From: an uncultured Bacteroidales bacterium | GTDB taxonomy: Bacteria; Bacteroidota; Bacteroidia; Bacteroidales; Bacteroidaceae | Length of the DNA stretch: 64,000 bases | Direction of reading: 5' to 3' | NCBI GenBank assembly: GCA_902768125.1 | Contig: CACXKA010000001.1 | Location: 1-64,000, forward strand | In this document: one piece after another, positions 61,415-64,000 of the stretch | How positions within the stretch are numbered: position 1 is the first letter of the stretch | How the letters are laid out: each line of letters begins with the position of its first letter | Notes under the pieces: model-generated | Told to the model about the DNA's origin: nothing | Database searches by the model: none | What the model saw: the letters and a program-made list of their open reading frames with translations, nothing else | Position numbers and translations under genes: made by a program

Positions 61415-61544
61415 TTCTTTTTAGGTTTTGTTTATGATTAGTTTTTTGTATTTCGATGTTTCAGTCAGTTCATTCCATCGTTTGACGAGCGTTCGCACGC
61501 ATAGTTTAACCACGAGCGCGGAAAAACCACAACATTTCAAGTTG

Positions 61545-61552
61545 CAAAGTTA
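61545..61552 (-). promoter_or_regulatory. -7 box for the xyloside operon
   Basis: Reads TAACTTTG on the minus strand, with no TTTG at the usual -33 distance, which would fit activator-dependent control. Leader of about 120 nt. Between here and 61727 no gene is seen. Confidence 0.55.
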
Positions 61553-61727
61553 CTGCTTTTCTTTCGTTCCGCCTTGCTTTTTTGCAACAAACCCTTTCGT
61601 CCATGTAACATTTACTTTCAATTATGTAACATGCGCCATCATTTCACACACAAGCAATTTGTTACAAGATTTCATATAATGCTGATATTCAGGCAAAAGT
61701 ACCACCAATGACACCTTTTTTACGCTT

Positions 61728-61781
61728 CCCCTAAGGGAAAAATTTGCAGCCCCTAGGGATTACAAAAATTTCCCTTAGGGG
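61728..61781. promoter_or_regulatory. Three phased palindromes, 22-bp period
   Basis: CCCCTAAGGG at 61728-61737, CCCCTAGGGA at 61750-61759 and CCCTTAGGGG at 61772-61781. Starts are exactly 22 bp apart, close to two helical turns, so all three face the same side. The outer two also form a larger inverted repeat (CTTCCCCTAAGGGA...TCCCTTAGGGGAAG). Best read as a regulator binding cluster between the xyloside operon and the methyltransferase gene. Confidence 0.7.
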
Positions 61782-61889
61782 AAGAAAAAAATCGTGCAAA
61801 AAATGCCAAAAAATTTGGAGGTCCAATATATAATGTGTAACTTTGTATCGGCACAAAAGTAGCGAAAACGTGAAAAAATCTGGAAAAAA

Positions 61890-61921
61890 TTTGGGCGGAA
61901 AGGGAAAAGGACGTATCTTTG
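61890..61921 (+). promoter_or_regulatory. Promoter of the TrmH-family gene
   Basis: TTTG at 61890-61893 and TATCTTTG at 61914-61921, 20 bp apart. Confidence 0.7.
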
Positions 61922-61942
61922 TAAAATTTAAGTAGTTGAATA

Positions 61943-62722
61943 ATGGAAGAAAAGAGGATTACAAGTGTGCAGAACCCACGAGTGAAGGCAGTGGTGGCAT
62001 TGCAGCAGAAGTCGGCTGAGAGACGGCGGACGGGGCTGTTTGTGGTGGAAGGAAGACGTGAGGTGGAGCATTGCGTGGCAGCGGGGATGGAAGTGAAAGA
62101 GCTGTTTGTGTGTGAGGAGATGGAAGCGTGGAATGGTGGTGCGGTGGCTACGAACATGACGGTGGTGACGAAGGATGTGTATGAGAAGATGGCGTACAGA
62201 GGAGGAACGGAAGGTGTTGTGGCTGTGGTGAGAGGAAGAGAGCGTTGGTTGGAAGAACTGGAGTTGGGTGAGAATCCGCTGATTGTGGTGGTGGAGCGTG
62301 TGGAGAAGCCTGGAAACCTGGGTGCGATTCTGCGGAGTGCGGATGCGGCTGGAGCTGATGCGGTGATTGTATGTGATGCATTGACCGACTTATACAACCC
62401 CAACCTGATTCGCAGTTCGATTGGAGCGGTGTTCACGGTGCCTTGTGTGGTGTGTGAGAGTGAGGAGTGCATCCGCTTCCTGAAGGAGCATGACATACAG
62501 ATTCTGACGGCGCAGTTGCAGGATTCCCATTTGTATTATGACACGGACATGAAACGTGGGACAGCGATTGTGATGGGAACGGAATCGACGGGACTGACAG
62601 AGGTGTGGAGGAAGGCGGCTGATGCGCACATTAGGATTCCGATGCTGGGACGACTGGACTCGCTAAATGTGAGTGTGAGTGCGGCAGTGTTGCTGTTTGA
62701 GGCGGTGAGACAGAGGAATTGA
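61943..62722 (+). CDS. TrmH/SpoU family RNA methyltransferase
   Basis: 259 aa. An N-terminal substrate-binding domain (SVQNPRVKAVVALQQKSAERRRTGLFVVEGRREVEH) precedes the knotted SPOUT domain: VERVEKPGNLGAILRSADAAGADAV, NPNLIRSSIGAVFTVP, IVMGTESTGLTEVW and IPMLGRLDSLNVSVSAAVLLFE. Methylates ribose in rRNA or tRNA; the target base is not clear. A CAATTGACAGTTGACAG tandem repeat follows its stop. Confidence 0.94.
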   Translation: MEEKRITSVQNPRVKAVVALQQKSAERRRTGLFVVEGRREVEHCVAAGMEVKELFVCEEMEAWNGGAVATNMTVVTKDVYEKMAYRGGTEGVVAVVRGRERWLEELELGENPLIVVVERVEKPGNLGAILRSADAAGADAVIVCDALTDLYNPNLIRSSIGAVFTVPCVVCESEECIRFLKEHDIQILTAQLQDSHLYYDTDMKRGTAIVMGTESTGLTEVWRKAADAHIRIPMLGRLDSLNVSVSAAVLLFEAVRQRN

Positions 62723-62750
62723 CAGTTGACAATTGACAGTTGACAGTTAG
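62723..62750. repeat. CAGTTGACAATTGACAGTTGACAG tandem repeat
   Basis: Two to three copies of the same unit as at 15437-15484. Confidence 0.8.
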
Positions 62751-62783
62751 GGAAAAGAAATAACAATCTTAATACTAAGTGAT

Positions 62784-64000
62784 ATGAAAAAGTTTATCTG
62801 GCTATGGGTGACGATGATGGTGGTGGGGACGATGTGTGCTCAGGAAGAGTATCACATCAGGAACTTTGGAAAGGACGATGAATTAAAGACGCGTGGCACC
62901 ATACGTCTTACACAGATCAACGGATTTATGTGGATTGGCACGTCGGAGGGTTTCTTTGCCTTTGACGGTAATCACATGCACAAATACACTATTCCTGATG
63001 AGGACGGACTTGGCGGATGGTTCGGTTGCGTGACCTCGCTGGCAGCTGCTCCCGATAGTTCTTTGTGGGTAGGTTCGAGACGAGGCATCTATCATTTTTA
63101 CATGGATGAGGAGCGTCTGGAAAAGTTCACGGCAAAGGATCTTCCTGACAGTCCAGATGTGGCGCAACTGTTGTTTGACAAGGAAGGACACCTGTGGAGC
63201 ATCATGAACGGAAAGGTGTACAAAATTGACTTGAAGACGAAGAAGGTGGAATGTGTGGGCGAAGGCTTGGCATCGCCCAGATGCATGACACTGACGAAGA
63301 AGGGAACGATGTGGTTGGGAGACAATGAAGGCATCCTGTACCGCTACGATTCCCATACCCACCGTTTGCGTTCGTACAATGTGAAGCCCGAGAACGTGGA
63401 GTCGTTCACGGAAATTGTGAGTATCACGGAGATGAGAAACGGACAATTGGCATTGGTCAGTGTCAACGATGGTGTCGCCCTGTTCTCTCCTGAGAAATAC
63501 ACCTCGAAGATGCTGCTGACGCATGATGACGAGGGTGCCCGCATGGTGTCACACACCTCCGTCACACCTGATGGCGACAACCTCTGGATTGGAACTGAAC
63601 GAGGTGTGATCATCTACCGAATGCGAGATGGGCATGTGAAGGGCATCCGTCAATCGCGCCACTCTGTGAATTCGCTGTCGGACAACTCTGTTCACTCGCT
63701 ATATGTGGATCATGAGAATGGTGTGTGGGCAGGCACCTACTTTGGCGGAACGGACCGCATCAGCTTGTCACCACACAATTTCACCGTCCATATGCCAGAG
63801 GATGAAGATGTGGACGTGGTGCGTGAGATTCTCGGAGACCACTTCGAACATCTCTGGGTAGGCACAGAAGATGGCGGTCTTTACCTGTTCAACAGGGATG
63901 ATGGCTCCCTGCGTGAAGCCAATCTGGATTGGGGTGGGAACCCTCGTCCGTTCAATGTGCAGGGAATGGCGCTGATTGATGACGACCTGTGGGTATCAAG
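62784..64000 (+). CDS. Two-component-type propeller sensor, 5' part (runs off the window)
   Basis: The frame is open from ATG 62784 to the window edge, about 405 residues. Signal peptide (FIWLWVTMMVVGTMCAQ), then repeated propeller blades with the pattern LWVGT/WIGT: NGFMWIGTSEGFFAFDG, SSLWVGSRRGIYHF, GHLWSIMNGKVYKID, DNLWIGTERGVIIYR, GVWAGTYFGG and LWVGTEDGGLYLF. This matches the periplasmic sensor part of hybrid two-component systems, which sense oligosaccharides and regulate nearby glycan genes. The kinase and regulator parts would lie past the window and are not seen. It is near the xyloside operon and the phased palindromes. Confidence 0.88.
   Translation, partial: MKKFIWLWVTMMVVGTMCAQEEYHIRNFGKDDELKTRGTIRLTQINGFMWIGTSEGFFAFDGNHMHKYTIPDEDGLGGWFGCVTSLAAAPDSSLWVGSRRGIYHFYMDEERLEKFTAKDLPDSPDVAQLLFDKEGHLWSIMNGKVYKIDLKTKKVECVGEGLASPRCMTLTKKGTMWLGDNEGILYRYDSHTHRLRSYNVKPENVESFTEIVSITEMRNGQLALVSVNDGVALFSPEKYTSKMLLTHDDEGARMVSHTSVTPDGDNLWIGTERGVIIYRMRDGHVKGIRQSRHSVNSLSDNSVHSLYVDHENGVWAGTYFGGTDRISLSPHNFTVHMPEDEDVDVVREILGDHFEHLWVGTEDGGLYLFNRDDGSLREANLDWGGNPRPFNVQGMALIDDDLWVS

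Noticed and set aside
61753..62496. A gene on the minus strand opposite the TrmH-family gene
   Set aside because: Low-complexity Ser/Thr/Pro-rich reading of the antisense strand of a well-conserved gene; no family match.

Overview
The window looks like a chromosome segment from a Bacteroidales bacterium, most likely Prevotellaceae. The support is: many promoters of the Bacteroidetes type (-7 box TAnnTTTG, often with TTTG about 20 bp upstream); few Shine-Dalgarno sequences; an UpxY antiterminator, FimB/Mfa2 fimbrial lipoproteins, GldH, a NigD-like lipoprotein, a GPH sugar transporter and a hybrid-sensor propeller protein; and a C-terminal tail (YTLQG...GIYIxNGKK) on five secreted proteins. No rRNA, tRNA or CRISPR array was seen. 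This assignment is an inference from gene content.

Layout. 1-5.1 kb: an orphan gene between 137-bp direct repeats, rfbC with an in-frame repeat insertion, a GxxExxY gene, and an upxY-led operon of two fimbrial lipoproteins. 5.2-18 kb: an alpha-galactosidase, a beta-galactosidase, the UPF0210/ACT pair and a housekeeping run (acyltransferase, ddl, rluD-like, PASTA protein), interrupted by three copies of a structured repeat element built around a GxxExxY gene. 18-19.1 kb: rpmH and efp, divergent. 35-50 kb: mostly housekeeping (cobalamin adenosyltransferase, sensor kinase, birA, queA, NUDIX, double SGNH esterase, HD protein, gldH, ricT, holB, metF, YpfJ-type peptidase). 50-64 kb: xylose and galactoside use (xylA, large GH2 beta-galactosidase, xylB, GH43, GPH transporter), a TrmH-family methyltransferase and the 5' part of a propeller sensor that runs off the window.

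The most unusual region is 19.3-35.3 kb. Two copies of one unit (MBG-repeat secreted protein, hairpin, 38-44 aa peptide, hairpin, QueC-like PP-loop enzyme) face outward as mirror images. Between them, inside 113-bp near-perfect inverted repeats that contain both start codons, lie an AAA/DUF4143 ATPase and a tyrosine recombinase. A consensus promoter lies just inside the arm on the right and none is visible at the matching place on the left, so inversion would move the promoter from one unit to the other. The right-hand QueC-like gene is broken. Next to the array are an M6-type protease and a compact operon of an HprK-like kinase, a PqqD-like (RRE) protein and an ABC exporter. These are the parts expected of a peptide modification and export pathway. 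My working idea is a phase-variable surface-protein and peptide system. The sequence shows the architecture; the function is inferred.

A second theme is repeat invasion. Short tandem repeats of different units fill many intergenic gaps, and two such tracts are now translated inside rfbC and queA. The GxxExxY genes sit in cassettes with flanking inverted repeats, one of them placed between holB and ricT.
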